Shown piece by piece: positions 1 through 8,329 of a stretch of DNA of 34,347 bases; the stretch's first letter is position 1, and each line of letters opens with the position of its first letter. Made by a program: the position numbers and the translations under genes. The stretch lies in contig JABJIE010000004.1 of the NCBI GenBank assembly GCA_018661505.1, positions 1 to 34,347 of the forward strand, written 5' to 3'. The DNA is from Lentimicrobiaceae bacterium (lineage in GTDB: Bacteria > Bacteroidota > Bacteroidia > Bacteroidales > F082). The notes under the pieces were generated by a model. That model was not told where the DNA came from, searched no databases, and worked only from the letters and a program-made list of their open reading frames with translations.

Positions 1-634
1 CAGTCATGTATTTACTCACAATCATTGCAATAATAACCGTAAGATAAATTTGCCCCATGACACCCATCAAAATACTTACAGACCTTGCCGGAACACTAAG
101 TGGTGTTATCTCGCCATATCCTATCGTTGTTAGCGTAATAAAACTATAATATATCAATGAGCTAAAACGGTCATTTCCATCGGAAATACTTATTGCTCCT
201 GGATTATATGAAAGTAACAATGTATTCAGTAATACACCAATTATTCCTATTACAAGATATCCGCATATTGCATGTATAACAACTGTAATATCAACGTTTT
301 TACTTGCGGCAATATCCTTAATCAATATTATAGCTACAATTATAAATGTGATTGCACTAATAATAAATACCGCTAGCATTACACCCTTCTGTTGCGCAAA
401 AATGGATGTTATATTGGCGATTATGGATATTATAACCATTAGAGAAAGTAATTTATTGTTTCGCCTAATAATCGAAAAAATGGATATAAGAACTGTTGAA
501 TATGCAGTGGTTACAAAAACATTATGCATATACTCATTGTCTATAATTGGAAATACAAACACAAATGCAAATATTGCTAGTAAGAGTAAAATTCCATTAT
601 CAATACCAAAAACTTTTCTCCTTATTGATTCCAT
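1..634 (-). CDS. potassium channel family protein (3' end cut by window edge)
   Basis: The ATG at 634-632 opens a frame that stays open for 211 residues to the left edge. Hydrophobic segments lie near residues 14-32, 37-56, 62-79, 86-106 and 115-140. A pore loop follows with the K+ selectivity filter TTIGYGE at residues 169-175, then an inner helix near 185-207. This is the six-segment plan of an ion channel with an Ion_trans_2-type pore. No regularly spaced arginines are seen in the fourth segment, so voltage gating is unlikely. The filter ends in Glu where most bacterial channels have Asp. The protein should sit in the inner membrane and pass K+. Any cytoplasmic C-terminal domain, such as RCK/TrkA-N, would lie outside the window, so the full length is unknown. 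It is transcribed away from the MmgE/PrpD gene across a 145-bp gap. Confidence 0.85.
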   Translation of the reverse strand, partial: MESIRRKVFGIDNGILLLLAIFAFVFVFPIIDNEYMHNVFVTTAYSTVLISIFSIIRRNNKLLSLMVIISIIANITSIFAQQKGVMLAVFIISAITFIIVAIILIKDIAASKNVDITVVIHAICGYLVIGIIGVLLNTLLLSYNPGAISISDGNDRFSSLIYYSFITLTTIGYGEITPLSVPARSVSILMGVMGQIYLTVIIAMIVSKYMT

Positions 635-698
635 ATTTTATTAATTTGATCTTATAAAACAAATATAGGCATAACTTTTAATAACTAATTACATAAAA

Positions 699-732
699 TT
701 TTGATTTTAATTATTCAATTATCATATTTTTG
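699..732 (+). promoter_or_regulatory. Bacteroidota-type promoter for the MmgE/PrpD gene
   Basis: TATTTTTG at 725-732 matches the -7 consensus TAnnTTTG. TTTG at 700-703 sits 21 bases upstream, close to the usual -33 spacing. The predicted start of transcription lies about 45 bases before the ATG at 780. The region is very AT-rich, so a chance match is possible. Confidence 0.45.
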
Positions 733-779
733 ATATTTAAAATCCTAGAAATCTAAAATCATTTAATCACAAATTTATA

Positions 780-2222
780 ATGAAACAAATGAAAAAATCT
801 ATTGCTAGACAAATTGCTGAATTTTCGGATCAACTAAAGTATGAAGATCTACCAGAAGAGGTGATTAATGAAGTAAAACGATATATGTATGATTCTGTGG
901 GTTGTGCCTATGGAGGTTATCACACAAAAGATTTGAATATTATAAGAGACATATACAAGGAGATGGGAGGAAAGGGTGAAGCAACTGTGCTAGGTTTTGG
1001 AGATAAACTGCCCGCTGTTAATACTACTCTTATCAATTCACTCATGGTTAGAGCTCTTGATTTTAATGATATTTATTGGAAAGATGATCCATCACATCCA
1101 TCGGACATAATACCTGCTGCATGGGCAGTAGGAGAGCTAGTTAATGCTAATATGAAAGATGTAATCGTAGCAATTGTTTTAGCATATGAATTTGAGCAAC
1201 GTCTTTGTTTGTTCGCAAAACCTGGAATACGTGAAAGAAAATGGCACCATGCCACATTAACCCAGTTTGTATCTCCTGTAGTAGCAGGTAAATTACTAGG
1301 GTTGAGCGTAGATGAGATGGTTAACGCAATTGGCATAAGTGGATGCCATAACCATACAATCGGATGCCCTACTGCTGGCAAACTTACAATGATGAAAAAC
1401 ACCGTTGACCCAATGGCTGTGCAATCTGGTGTTTTTGCGGCTCTTATGGCTAAGAAAGGTTACTCTGGAACAGAACGTGTTTTTGAAGGAAAAGAAGGAT
1501 TTATGGATGCATTTATTGGTTGGGATGCAAAAACAGAATCGATGAAGCCTACCGATATGGAAGGTAGAGATGGTATTTCATCATGGGCATGGGATATTGA
1601 AGCTCTTGTGGGAGGATTAGGTGAAAGCTATAAGATTATGGAGTGTGGTATGAAGGCATTTCCAACGGAGGCACTTACTCATACCCATCTATCATGCTTG
1701 TTGAAAGCCATGATAAGCAATGATCTTGAATATTCAGATATTAAGGAAGTTAAGGTTACATGCTTTGCACAAGCCTATGATATTTTATTTGATCCAACAA
1801 AATACAGACCAGAATCAAGGGAAACAGCAGACCATTCTCTACCATATTGCATGGCAGCAGCAATGGTAGATAAAAAAATTACCACAGAATCATTCTCTGA
1901 TGAGAAACTTAATGATCCTCGTATTTTTGAAGTTATTGATAAAATTAAAGGTGAGCCTTCACAGGAATTTGAAAAAATGTTTCCTGCCAAACAACCCTCC
2001 CGTGTTGTTGTAACAACAAACGATGGTAGAACATTTGAGGAATATTTGGAATATCCAAAGGGTGATCCGAGAGAACCAATGTCCATGGAAGATTTAGAAA
2101 ATAAATTCAACTCATTAGCGGGAGATAAATTCGATGCCACAACAAAGACACAAATAAAAGAAACTATTTTTAACTGCGAAGAAATGAGCGCTAGAAAATT
2201 TATGGAATCACTTAATGTATAA
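780..2222 (+). CDS. MmgE/PrpD family protein
   Basis: This 480-residue protein has the length and motifs of the MmgE/PrpD family, which includes 2-methylcitrate dehydratase, cis-aconitate decarboxylase and related lyases or isomerases. Visible family landmarks are RALDFND near residues 91-97, the HPSD stretch near 106-109, WHHATL at 155-160, the AGKL lysine at 201 and the FPTEALTHTH stretch at 294-303. Family members use His, Lys and Asp from these regions in the active site. No prpB, prpC or acn partner is nearby, so a methylcitrate-cycle role is not supported by context and the substrate is unknown. It appears monocistronic, with its own promoter and a strong downstream hairpin. A second ATG three codons in is an equally possible start. 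Confidence 0.88.
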   Translation: MKQMKKSIARQIAEFSDQLKYEDLPEEVINEVKRYMYDSVGCAYGGYHTKDLNIIRDIYKEMGGKGEATVLGFGDKLPAVNTTLINSLMVRALDFNDIYWKDDPSHPSDIIPAAWAVGELVNANMKDVIVAIVLAYEFEQRLCLFAKPGIRERKWHHATLTQFVSPVVAGKLLGLSVDEMVNAIGISGCHNHTIGCPTAGKLTMMKNTVDPMAVQSGVFAALMAKKGYSGTERVFEGKEGFMDAFIGWDAKTESMKPTDMEGRDGISSWAWDIEALVGGLGESYKIMECGMKAFPTEALTHTHLSCLLKAMISNDLEYSDIKEVKVTCFAQAYDILFDPTKYRPESRETADHSLPYCMAAAMVDKKITTESFSDEKLNDPRIFEVIDKIKGEPSQEFEKMFPAKQPSRVVVTTNDGRTFEEYLEYPKGDPREPMSMEDLENKFNSLAGDKFDATTKTQIKETIFNCEEMSARKFMESLNV

Positions 2223-2254
2223 GTTTAGACAGTAAAAGGTGAAATTTTTACACT

Positions 2255-2314
2255 AAAAAACCCATTACCATTAATGGAGATTTTCTTTATTGAATTTCTC
2301 CATTTTTGTTTTTT
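2255..2314. terminator. overlapping two-way terminator between convergent genes
   Basis: AATGGAGA at 2273-2280 pairs perfectly with TCTCCATT at 2297-2304 and is followed by T-rich sequence to 2314. This would end the MmgE/PrpD transcript. A second perfect hairpin, CCATTA 2262-2267 with TAATGG 2272-2277, overlaps the first arm and is flanked by six A at 2255-2260. On the minus strand those read as a T-run, suitable for ending the lipoprotein transcript. Confidence 0.75.
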
Positions 2315-2318
2315 GAAA

Positions 2319-2897
2319 TTATGGTTTAATTGTTATAAAGCTTGGGTATTCCTTAAGTGTGCCACCAGATTTATATAAGGGTTTTACCTTTATTTTAACA
2401 TCCAACCTTTTTAGCTTTTCCTGATTTTCCATATCAGATATCAGGTCAAAAATTCCATCCAAGTCTTCTGATTTCAATAACTTACTAATATCAAAATTTG
2501 TATTTACAGTGAAGTTGACTGTCTCCCCAGGTAATACTTCTATATGGTTAAGCATTTCTCCATTACCATACTGTTCATCCTTAATAAACAATTGCCAATA
2601 AAGGCCATTTATTGCAGCTGTGTGTTTACCTTTATTGGTTACGCTTATGCTCACGGAGGCAATCGCATCCATTTCCCCAGCAATCATCTTTTGACCCAGC
2701 CCGAACATCTCTGTTAAACCAATGTCACTGATGTTTTCAACCTCAGTAAAGTCATAGCCGCCAAGTTCAATTACCCTTGAATTATTAATTGTAAAGTAAC
2801 AACTTACAAATTCTTTTGCATCGTTAAACTGACTAAATATTTTGCAAGAAAAAAGGAATAAAACTATGATAAATGAGTATGGAATTAATCGCTTCAT
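2319..2897 (-). CDS. predicted lipoprotein of unknown function
   Basis: This 192-residue protein begins with a positively charged start, a hydrophobic stretch and LFSC at residues 15-18, a plausible lipobox with Cys18 as the lipidated residue. The rest alternates short beta-type strands and has a region (SVSISVTNKGKHTAAINGLYW) like the conserved-core-plus-extension pattern of LEA14-type or immunoglobulin-like beta-sandwich proteins. That resemblance is only suggestive. It lies 39 bases downstream of typA on the same strand and could be cotranscribed with it. The two genes have no obvious functional link. I do not recognise a specific family. Confidence 0.7.
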   Translation of the reverse strand: MKRLIPYSFIIVLFLFSCKIFSQFNDAKEFVSCYFTINNSRVIELGGYDFTEVENISDIGLTEMFGLGQKMIAGEMDAIASVSISVTNKGKHTAAINGLYWQLFIKDEQYGNGEMLNHIEVLPGETVNFTVNTNFDISKLLKSEDLDGIFDLISDMENQEKLKRLDVKIKVKPLYKSGGTLKEYPSFITIKP

Positions 2898-2936
2898 TTT
2901 TATAACATTAATTTTTAGCCTATTGAAAGCTTAAAC

Positions 2937-4739
2937 CTACATTTTGGCACTTCTTTTCCTATCATGTTCGTTTAATAGGATCTTTCTTAAGCGCAATGAT
3001 CTTGGTGTTATTTCCAAATACTCATCGCCCCTTATTATCTCCATGTACTCCTCAAGTGAAAAGCGGACTGGAGGTGGTATTAACACCTTATCATCTGATC
3101 CAGACGATCTCATGTTGGTAAGCTTCTTGGTTTTATTGACATTTACCACAAGATCACCATCACGGTTATTCTCTCCTATAACTTGACCTGTGTATACCTC
3201 CACATTTGTATCAATATAAAACTTACCCCGATCAATGAGTTTGAAAATTGCATATGGGATGGCAGTTCCTGTTTCCATGGATATTAATGCTCCGTTATTT
3301 CGTGTTTTTATATCACCTTTCCAAGGTTCAAAAGAATCAAATCTATGTGCAATGATTGCTTCTCCTTCAGTTGCCGTTAAAATACTATTTCTCAAGCCTA
3401 TAATACCACGTGATGGAATGCTGAACTCCAGAATCATTCTATCATTCTTAGGTTCCATATTTAAAAAGTTTCCCTTACGCAGAGTAACTATATCAATAAC
3501 TTTTCCGGAAAAATCTTCTGGAACTAGTACGGTTAAGCTTTCAATGGGTTCGTTTTTAACCCCATCAATTTCTTTTATTATTACCCTTGGCTGACCCAAT
3601 TGAAATTCGTAACCTTCTCTTCGCATTGTCTCAACCAGTATGGATAAATGTAATATCCCCCTACCAAATACCTGATATGAATCTGCCGATTCTGTTTCCT
3701 CAACCCGAAGTGCTAAGTTTTTCTCAGTTTCCAATAAAAGTCTATCACGCAAATGCCTTGATGTAACATACTTACCTTCTTTACCAAAGAATGGTGAATT
3801 ATTGATTGTGAAAACCATACTCATTGTAGGCTCATCAATATTAATCGCAGGTAACCCTTCTGGATCCTCAAAATCAGCAACTGTGTCACCGATTTCAAAA
3901 TCTTCAAGCCCCATAATCGCAATTATATCCCCAGCATTAACATCTTCTTTACATTTCTCTTTCCCAAGTCCTTCAAAAAGGTATAACTCCTTAATCTTCT
4001 GCTTAACAACGCTTCCATCTCGTTTAACAAGAGAGATATTCATACCCATCCTGAGGCTGCCACGTTGCAGTTTACCGACAGCAATTCTGCCTACATATGA
4101 AGAATAATCCAATGATGTAATCTGCATCTGAGGAGTTCCTTCTTTAAATTCAGCTGGTGGTATGTGTTCAATTATCTGATCCAGAAGATATGCTACATTA
4201 TCTGTAGGATTAACATAATCATCCGACATCCAACCCTCCTTGGAAGAGCCATAAACAACTGGAAAGTCAAGTTGATCCTCAGAAGCTCCCAGATTAAACA
4301 TAAGATCAAAAACAGATTCATAAACCTCGTCCGGACGACAATTTGGTTTATCAACTTTGTTGATAACTACAATTGGTTTCAAACCCAAATCAATAGCTTT
4401 TTGCAAAACAAACCTTGTTTGAGGCATAGGACCTTCAAACGCATCAACCAATAGAATTACTCCATCTGCCATATTTAATACACGCTCAACTTCACCACCA
4501 AAATCGGAGTGACCAGGTGTATCGATTATGTTTATTTTTACTTCCTTATACCTAACTGAAACATTCTTGGAGAGAATTGTAATGCCTCTCTCCTTCTCAA
4601 GATCATTGCTGTCAAGTATCAATTCTCCTACTTCCTGGTTATCTCTAAAAAGTTGAACCTGATGCAACATTCTGTCAACAAGTGTGGTTTTGCCATGATC
4701 AACGTGAGCAATTATGGCTATATTCCTGATATTCTGCAT
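2937..4739 (-). CDS. typA: ribosome-associated GTPase TypA/BipA
   Basis: This 600-residue translational GTPase matches TypA in length and order. The G1 loop AHVDHGKT is at residues 11-18, the switch I motif RGITI at 51-55, G3 DTPGH at 73-77 and G4 NKVD at 127-130. EF-G-like domains II, III and V and the TypA-specific C-terminal domain follow; the PSRGIIGLRN segment late in the protein is typical. TypA binds the 70S ribosome and supports subunit assembly and growth under stress or cold. The ATG at 4739 begins right at MQNIRNIAIIAHVDHGKT, as expected. A -7 promoter element lies about 30 bases upstream. The lipoprotein gene follows 39 bases downstream. Confidence 0.97.
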   Translation of the reverse strand: MQNIRNIAIIAHVDHGKTTLVDRMLHQVQLFRDNQEVGELILDSNDLEKERGITILSKNVSVRYKEVKINIIDTPGHSDFGGEVERVLNMADGVILLVDAFEGPMPQTRFVLQKAIDLGLKPIVVINKVDKPNCRPDEVYESVFDLMFNLGASEDQLDFPVVYGSSKEGWMSDDYVNPTDNVAYLLDQIIEHIPPAEFKEGTPQMQITSLDYSSYVGRIAVGKLQRGSLRMGMNISLVKRDGSVVKQKIKELYLFEGLGKEKCKEDVNAGDIIAIMGLEDFEIGDTVADFEDPEGLPAINIDEPTMSMVFTINNSPFFGKEGKYVTSRHLRDRLLLETEKNLALRVEETESADSYQVFGRGILHLSILVETMRREGYEFQLGQPRVIIKEIDGVKNEPIESLTVLVPEDFSGKVIDIVTLRKGNFLNMEPKNDRMILEFSIPSRGIIGLRNSILTATEGEAIIAHRFDSFEPWKGDIKTRNNGALISMETGTAIPYAIFKLIDRGKFYIDTNVEVYTGQVIGENNRDGDLVVNVNKTKKLTNMRSSGSDDKVLIPPPVRFSLEEYMEIIRGDEYLEITPRSLRLRKILLNEHDRKRSAKM

Positions 4740-4768
4740 ATTATTAGTAATCTTATATTTAAGGGCTG

Positions 4769-4776
4769 CAAAAGTA
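4769..4776 (-). promoter_or_regulatory. -7 promoter element for typA
   Basis: On the minus strand this reads TACTTTTG followed by CA, an exact match to TAnnTTTG. It lies about 30 bases before the typA ATG. No clear TTTG is found at the -33 position. Confidence 0.45.
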
Positions 4777-4858
4777 ATTAACTTTTTAAAAGTATTTGTT
4801 AATACTTGAAAAGATTAATATGAAATGTTATATATTTTCTAATAATAGTATTGGATAA

Positions 4859-5650
4859 TCATCCAATAAACTTTTTAACTTCATCAAGGAAGATATCAGG
4901 TTTATCCATGTGAATTGAATGGCCTGAACCTTCAATGTTCACTTCGGTACAAAGCATTATAGAATTAAACATATCTTGTATATCATTGGGAGTGAATAGA
5001 AGATCGTCATCTCCCTTTAGAACTAGCGTTTCTAATTTTATTCTGTTTAGATCGGAAACCATATCTAATTGAACTATTGCTTCCACCTGATTCTCAAAGG
5101 AATCTATGCTTTGCGGGTATCTGTAATTAACAGCCATTGTCACTGCTTGATCAACTAAGTCAGGATTTTCAAAAAATGATGATGAGAATATCCAATAAAA
5201 CATGTATCTGACCCATAGTTCTTCATTTATTCCTGATTTTAAGTATGCGACCATATCCCTGAATAAGGAAACATTTCTTTTGCTAATTTTTGCTGATGTA
5301 GCAACAAGAACTAATTTATTTAACAGTTTAGGGTAATTAACGGCAAGATCAATTGCTATCATTCCTCCCATGGAATGACCTATAATGCTTGGTTTATTTA
5401 AATTTAGCTTAGTAATTAGTTTACGAGTACAATCAGCCATTAAAGCTACTGATATACCTTTATTATCATGATCAGACCTGCCAACACCAATATTATCAAA
5501 TACAATAACCCTATATTTTTTTGACAATGGTATTATTATGGGCAACCAACTTGATGAATCCGAACCAAGTCCTGCAATAAGTACTACGGGGTCACCTTTT
5601 CCATAATCCTGCCAATAAATTTTCTTATTATCAATTAAAACAGTAGCCAT
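4859..5650 (-). CDS. alpha/beta-hydrolase fold protein
   Basis: This 263-residue alpha/beta hydrolase has a complete catalytic triad in the expected places: nucleophile Ser93 in GHSMGG (91-96), the acid in GDDD (213-216) and His244 in GSGHSIH. The oxyanion region is AGLGSDSSSW near residues 26-35. Closest in layout are small esterase/lactonase-type hydrolases such as 3-oxoadipate enol-lactonase or haloperoxidase-like proteins; the true substrate cannot be read. There is no signal peptide, so it is cytoplasmic. I chose the ATG at 5650; the open frame extends upstream only to a TTG at 5665. It is divergent from the CDF exporter and upstream of typA on the same strand. Confidence 0.88.
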   Translation of the reverse strand: MATVLIDNKKIYWQDYGKGDPVVLIAGLGSDSSSWLPIIIPLSKKYRVIVFDNIGVGRSDHDNKGISVALMADCTRKLITKLNLNKPSIIGHSMGGMIAIDLAVNYPKLLNKLVLVATSAKISKRNVSLFRDMVAYLKSGINEELWVRYMFYWIFSSSFFENPDLVDQAVTMAVNYRYPQSIDSFENQVEAIVQLDMVSDLNRIKLETLVLKGDDDLLFTPNDIQDMFNSIMLCTEVNIEGSGHSIHMDKPDIFLDEVKKFIG

Positions 5651-5716
5651 ATTTTTTTTGCGCAATTTATGAATTAAAAGAATTATTTTTACTTAATATT
5701 TATCTTAATAAAACCA

Positions 5717-6592
5717 ATGTTGCATAGAAAAGCTAAAGCAGCCAGATTATCTATCTATTCGAACTCTTTTCTTGTGGTAATGAATCTGATAGTAGGAATT
5801 ATTAGTGGATCTGTAAGTATATTATCAGAAGCTATTCATACTTTGGTTGATTTAATTGCCTCCTCAATAGCTTTTTTTTCAGTTAAAATTTCAGATTCTC
5901 CTCCCGACAAGGAACACCCGTATGGACATGGCAAATTTGAAAATATCAGCGGTGTAACAGAAGCAATATTAATATTCGTAGCTTCTGGGTTAATTATCTA
6001 TCATGCATTGATTCAACTAACAAGTGAAACCGCAATAAACCATACCGGTATAACACTTGGCTTTATAGTTATGATGATATCTGCCATAATTGATATGGTT
6101 GTCAGCAGGCATCTGTATAAAGTTGCAAAAGAAACTGACTCCATAGCATTAAAAGCTGATGCTTTGCATCTTAGTGTTCATGTATACACATCATTTGGTG
6201 TTGGTGTTAGCTTAGCTGTTATATACTTTACTGGCTGGGATTTCTTGGATCCAGTTGCTGCAATAGTGGTAGCAGCATTTATTCTCAAGGAAGCATTTGA
6301 GATTCTCCTTGAAGCTTTTAAACCTCTTACCGACAATTCCTTACCTGAAGATGAATTAAATACTATTACAAAAATAATTGATAACAATAAAGAACCTCAC
6401 ATGCTTTACCATATGGTTAGGACAAGAAAAGCAGGATCAAACCGTGAGCTGGATTTTCATCTGGAAGTACCAGGAGAGATGTCAGTTAAGTCTTCACACG
6501 ATCTATGCGATAAAATAGAATTAGAATTAAAGAAATCCATATCAAACATTGTGGTTACAATACACATAGAACCTTTACCCGAAAAAAATTAA
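5717..6592 (+). CDS. cation diffusion facilitator (CDF) family metal exporter
   Basis: This 291-residue protein has the CDF plan: membrane helices in the first 200 residues, the HPYGHGKFE loop at 67-75 and a cytoplasmic C-terminal domain. CDF proteins export divalent metals such as Zn, Fe, Mn or Co in exchange for protons. The transport site residues by position are His41 and Asp45 in helix 2, and His151 and His155 in helix 5. The last position is normally Asp, so the set here is HD-HH. The C-terminal domain carries His248, His261 and His283, matching the usual metal-sensing surface. Its stop codon overlaps that of the convergent amidohydrolase gene. Metal specificity is not certain. Confidence 0.92.
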   Translation: MLHRKAKAARLSIYSNSFLVVMNLIVGIISGSVSILSEAIHTLVDLIASSIAFFSVKISDSPPDKEHPYGHGKFENISGVTEAILIFVASGLIIYHALIQLTSETAINHTGITLGFIVMMISAIIDMVVSRHLYKVAKETDSIALKADALHLSVHVYTSFGVGVSLAVIYFTGWDFLDPVAAIVVAAFILKEAFEILLEAFKPLTDNSLPEDELNTITKIIDNNKEPHMLYHMVRTRKAGSNRELDFHLEVPGEMSVKSSHDLCDKIELELKKSISNIVVTIHIEPLPEKN

Positions 6593-8244
6593 TTGGACTC
6601 ATAAACATTTATCCCATTGACATAAGTGCCTAATACCCTAGCCTTCAATAAATCGGATTGCTCTACCTCCAAAAGATCCGTATCCAAAATAACATAATCA
6701 GCAACCTTACCTGGTTCTATACTTCCTTTGGTCTCTTCCTCAAAACTTCCCATGGCTGGCCAGATTGTTATTGATTTAAGAGCGTCTTCTTTGGAAAGAG
6801 AGTTCACCATTTGAAATCCACCATCGGGATAATCGTTTACATCTTTCCTGGTAACACTTGCGTAATAAGTGCGAATTGGACTTATCCCCTCTATGGGAAA
6901 ATCTGTTCCATTTATTATCCAATTGTTAGTATTCATTAAATCATTATATGCATATGCATGCTTTACTCTTTCCTCACCTAGCCTTTCATCTGCCCAATAC
7001 ATATCAGATGTACAATGAGTGGCCTGAACAGAGGGGATTATAGAATAATCCGTAAAATAATGCATATCATTGGGGTTAACAACCTGGGCATGTTCAATCC
7101 TCCACCTTAGATCATTTTTACCTTTTAGATATTTGGCATATGTATTGAGTACAATTCTGTTTCCCGAATCACCAATTGCATGTGTATTAACCTGGAAGCC
7201 ATTCTCCAAAGCCATTTTACATATACTATCCAAGAACTTTGTTGAGCTAACCTGAGATCCATGTGAGTGCAAAGCATCCGAATACGGCTCCAATAATAAG
7301 GCCCCTCTTGATCCCAGTGCACCATCAATATATATCTTAATTGAACTTACTGTTAGTTTATCAGTATGGTAAGGACCCTTGTCAATGAAATAACTAAAGT
7401 TATCATGGTTAGGGCTTAGCATGGCATAAACTCTAATATTTAGATCATCTTTTTTATGAAGTTCATCGATTAATAGGATATCACTTTTATCTAATCCTGC
7501 ATCAGTAACTGAAGTAAGACCCACTGCATAACAATCATCCTGGGCTTTTAATAATGCCGTTGTCTTTTCTTCTATAGTCCAAGTAGGGATAACCGATTTC
7601 AACTTATCCATTGCATTATCGATTAATAGGCCAGTTGGCTTATTATCCACAATAACTATTTCGCCTCCTTCAATCTTTGTATCCGCTGTTATACCGGCTA
7701 TTTCTAATGCAGCTTTATTAGCAAGTAAAGCATGGCCGTCTACACGATTTAAAACAACAGGAGTTTCTGGAAAGGCTTTGTTTAAAGCGCTATTGTCGGG
7801 AAATTTCTTGATATCCCAATCATTTTGATCCCAGCCTCTGCCCAATATCCATTCTGAAGGATATTTTTTATAATGCTCAATTACCATATCGAGTACTTCA
7901 TTAAATGATCCTGTTCCCATAAGGTTTGCATACTTTATTTCTGAAATACCGTATGCAAGAAAGTGACTGTGTCCATCATTAAAACCAGGGTAAACAAAAT
8001 CACCATTGGCATCAATTATTTCGGTGGAAGTGTATTTGGATAGCATTTCTTTAGAGCTTCCCATATCATAAAAAATACCATTCTTTACAACAACACTTTC
8101 AACAATATCAAATGAATCGTTAACTGTATATACTTTGGCATTGGTTATTATGGTATCCACTTGGGTCTTATTTACACAAGAAAATATCAGAAAAAGAACC
8201 ATGGGTAATGCAAGTATCTTTATACCAAAATTTACATTTAGCAT
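6589..8244 (-). CDS. exported amidohydrolase, YtcJ-like (Amidohydro_3) lipoprotein
   Basis: This protein belongs to the metal-dependent amidohydrolase superfamily. Visible metal-site residues, numbered from the ATG at 8244, are the HxH pair His92 and His94 in GFNDGHSH, a candidate bridging Lys303 in SIKIYIDG, His355 in NTHAIGD, His385 in RIEHAQ and Asp448 in GTDFPIEG. VDGHALLANKAALE near 168-181 is typical of the YtcJ group. Residues 8-23 form a hydrophobic leader ending in LIFSC, a lipobox, so it is probably anchored in an outer or inner membrane leaflet. The frame extends up to a TTG at 8343; ATG starts at 8271 and 8244 are both possible, and I prefer 8244 for the compact signal peptide. 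It follows the ABC importer genes on the same strand. The substrate is unknown. Confidence 0.88.
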   Translation of the reverse strand: MLNVNFGIKILALPMVLFLIFSCVNKTQVDTIITNAKVYTVNDSFDIVESVVVKNGIFYDMGSSKEMLSKYTSTEIIDANGDFVYPGFNDGHSHFLAYGISEIKYANLMGTGSFNEVLDMVIEHYKKYPSEWILGRGWDQNDWDIKKFPDNSALNKAFPETPVVLNRVDGHALLANKAALEIAGITADTKIEGGEIVIVDNKPTGLLIDNAMDKLKSVIPTWTIEEKTTALLKAQDDCYAVGLTSVTDAGLDKSDILLIDELHKKDDLNIRVYAMLSPNHDNFSYFIDKGPYHTDKLTVSSIKIYIDGALGSRGALLLEPYSDALHSHGSQVSSTKFLDSICKMALENGFQVNTHAIGDSGNRIVLNTYAKYLKGKNDLRWRIEHAQVVNPNDMHYFTDYSIIPSVQATHCTSDMYWADERLGEERVKHAYAYNDLMNTNNWIINGTDFPIEGISPIRTYYASVTRKDVNDYPDGGFQMVNSLSKEDALKSITIWPAMGSFEEETKGSIEPGKVADYVILDTDLLEVEQSDLLKARVLGTYVNGINVYESN

Positions 8245-8329
8245 GTGTTTGATTTGTGTTTCTAATGTCATGATTCTATTTTTAAGAAATGAATTATTCG
8301 TAAGATGATATAATTGGTTAAGTTTCAAA

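Noticed and set aside
3407-3412. CACGTG core as a possible parS site
   Set aside because: It lies inside typA and the flanks do not extend the palindrome. Other CACGTG cores near 17684 and 26458 fail for the same reason.
4345-4366. TATCAAC and GTTGATA inverted copies as DnaA-like boxes
   Set aside because: They encode part of the conserved NKVD motif region of typA, so codon use explains them.
4790-4807. AAGTATT/AATACTT hairpin as a terminator after the alpha/beta-hydrolase gene
   Set aside because: The 7-bp stem is all but one pair A-T and lacks a solid T-run; too weak in this base composition.
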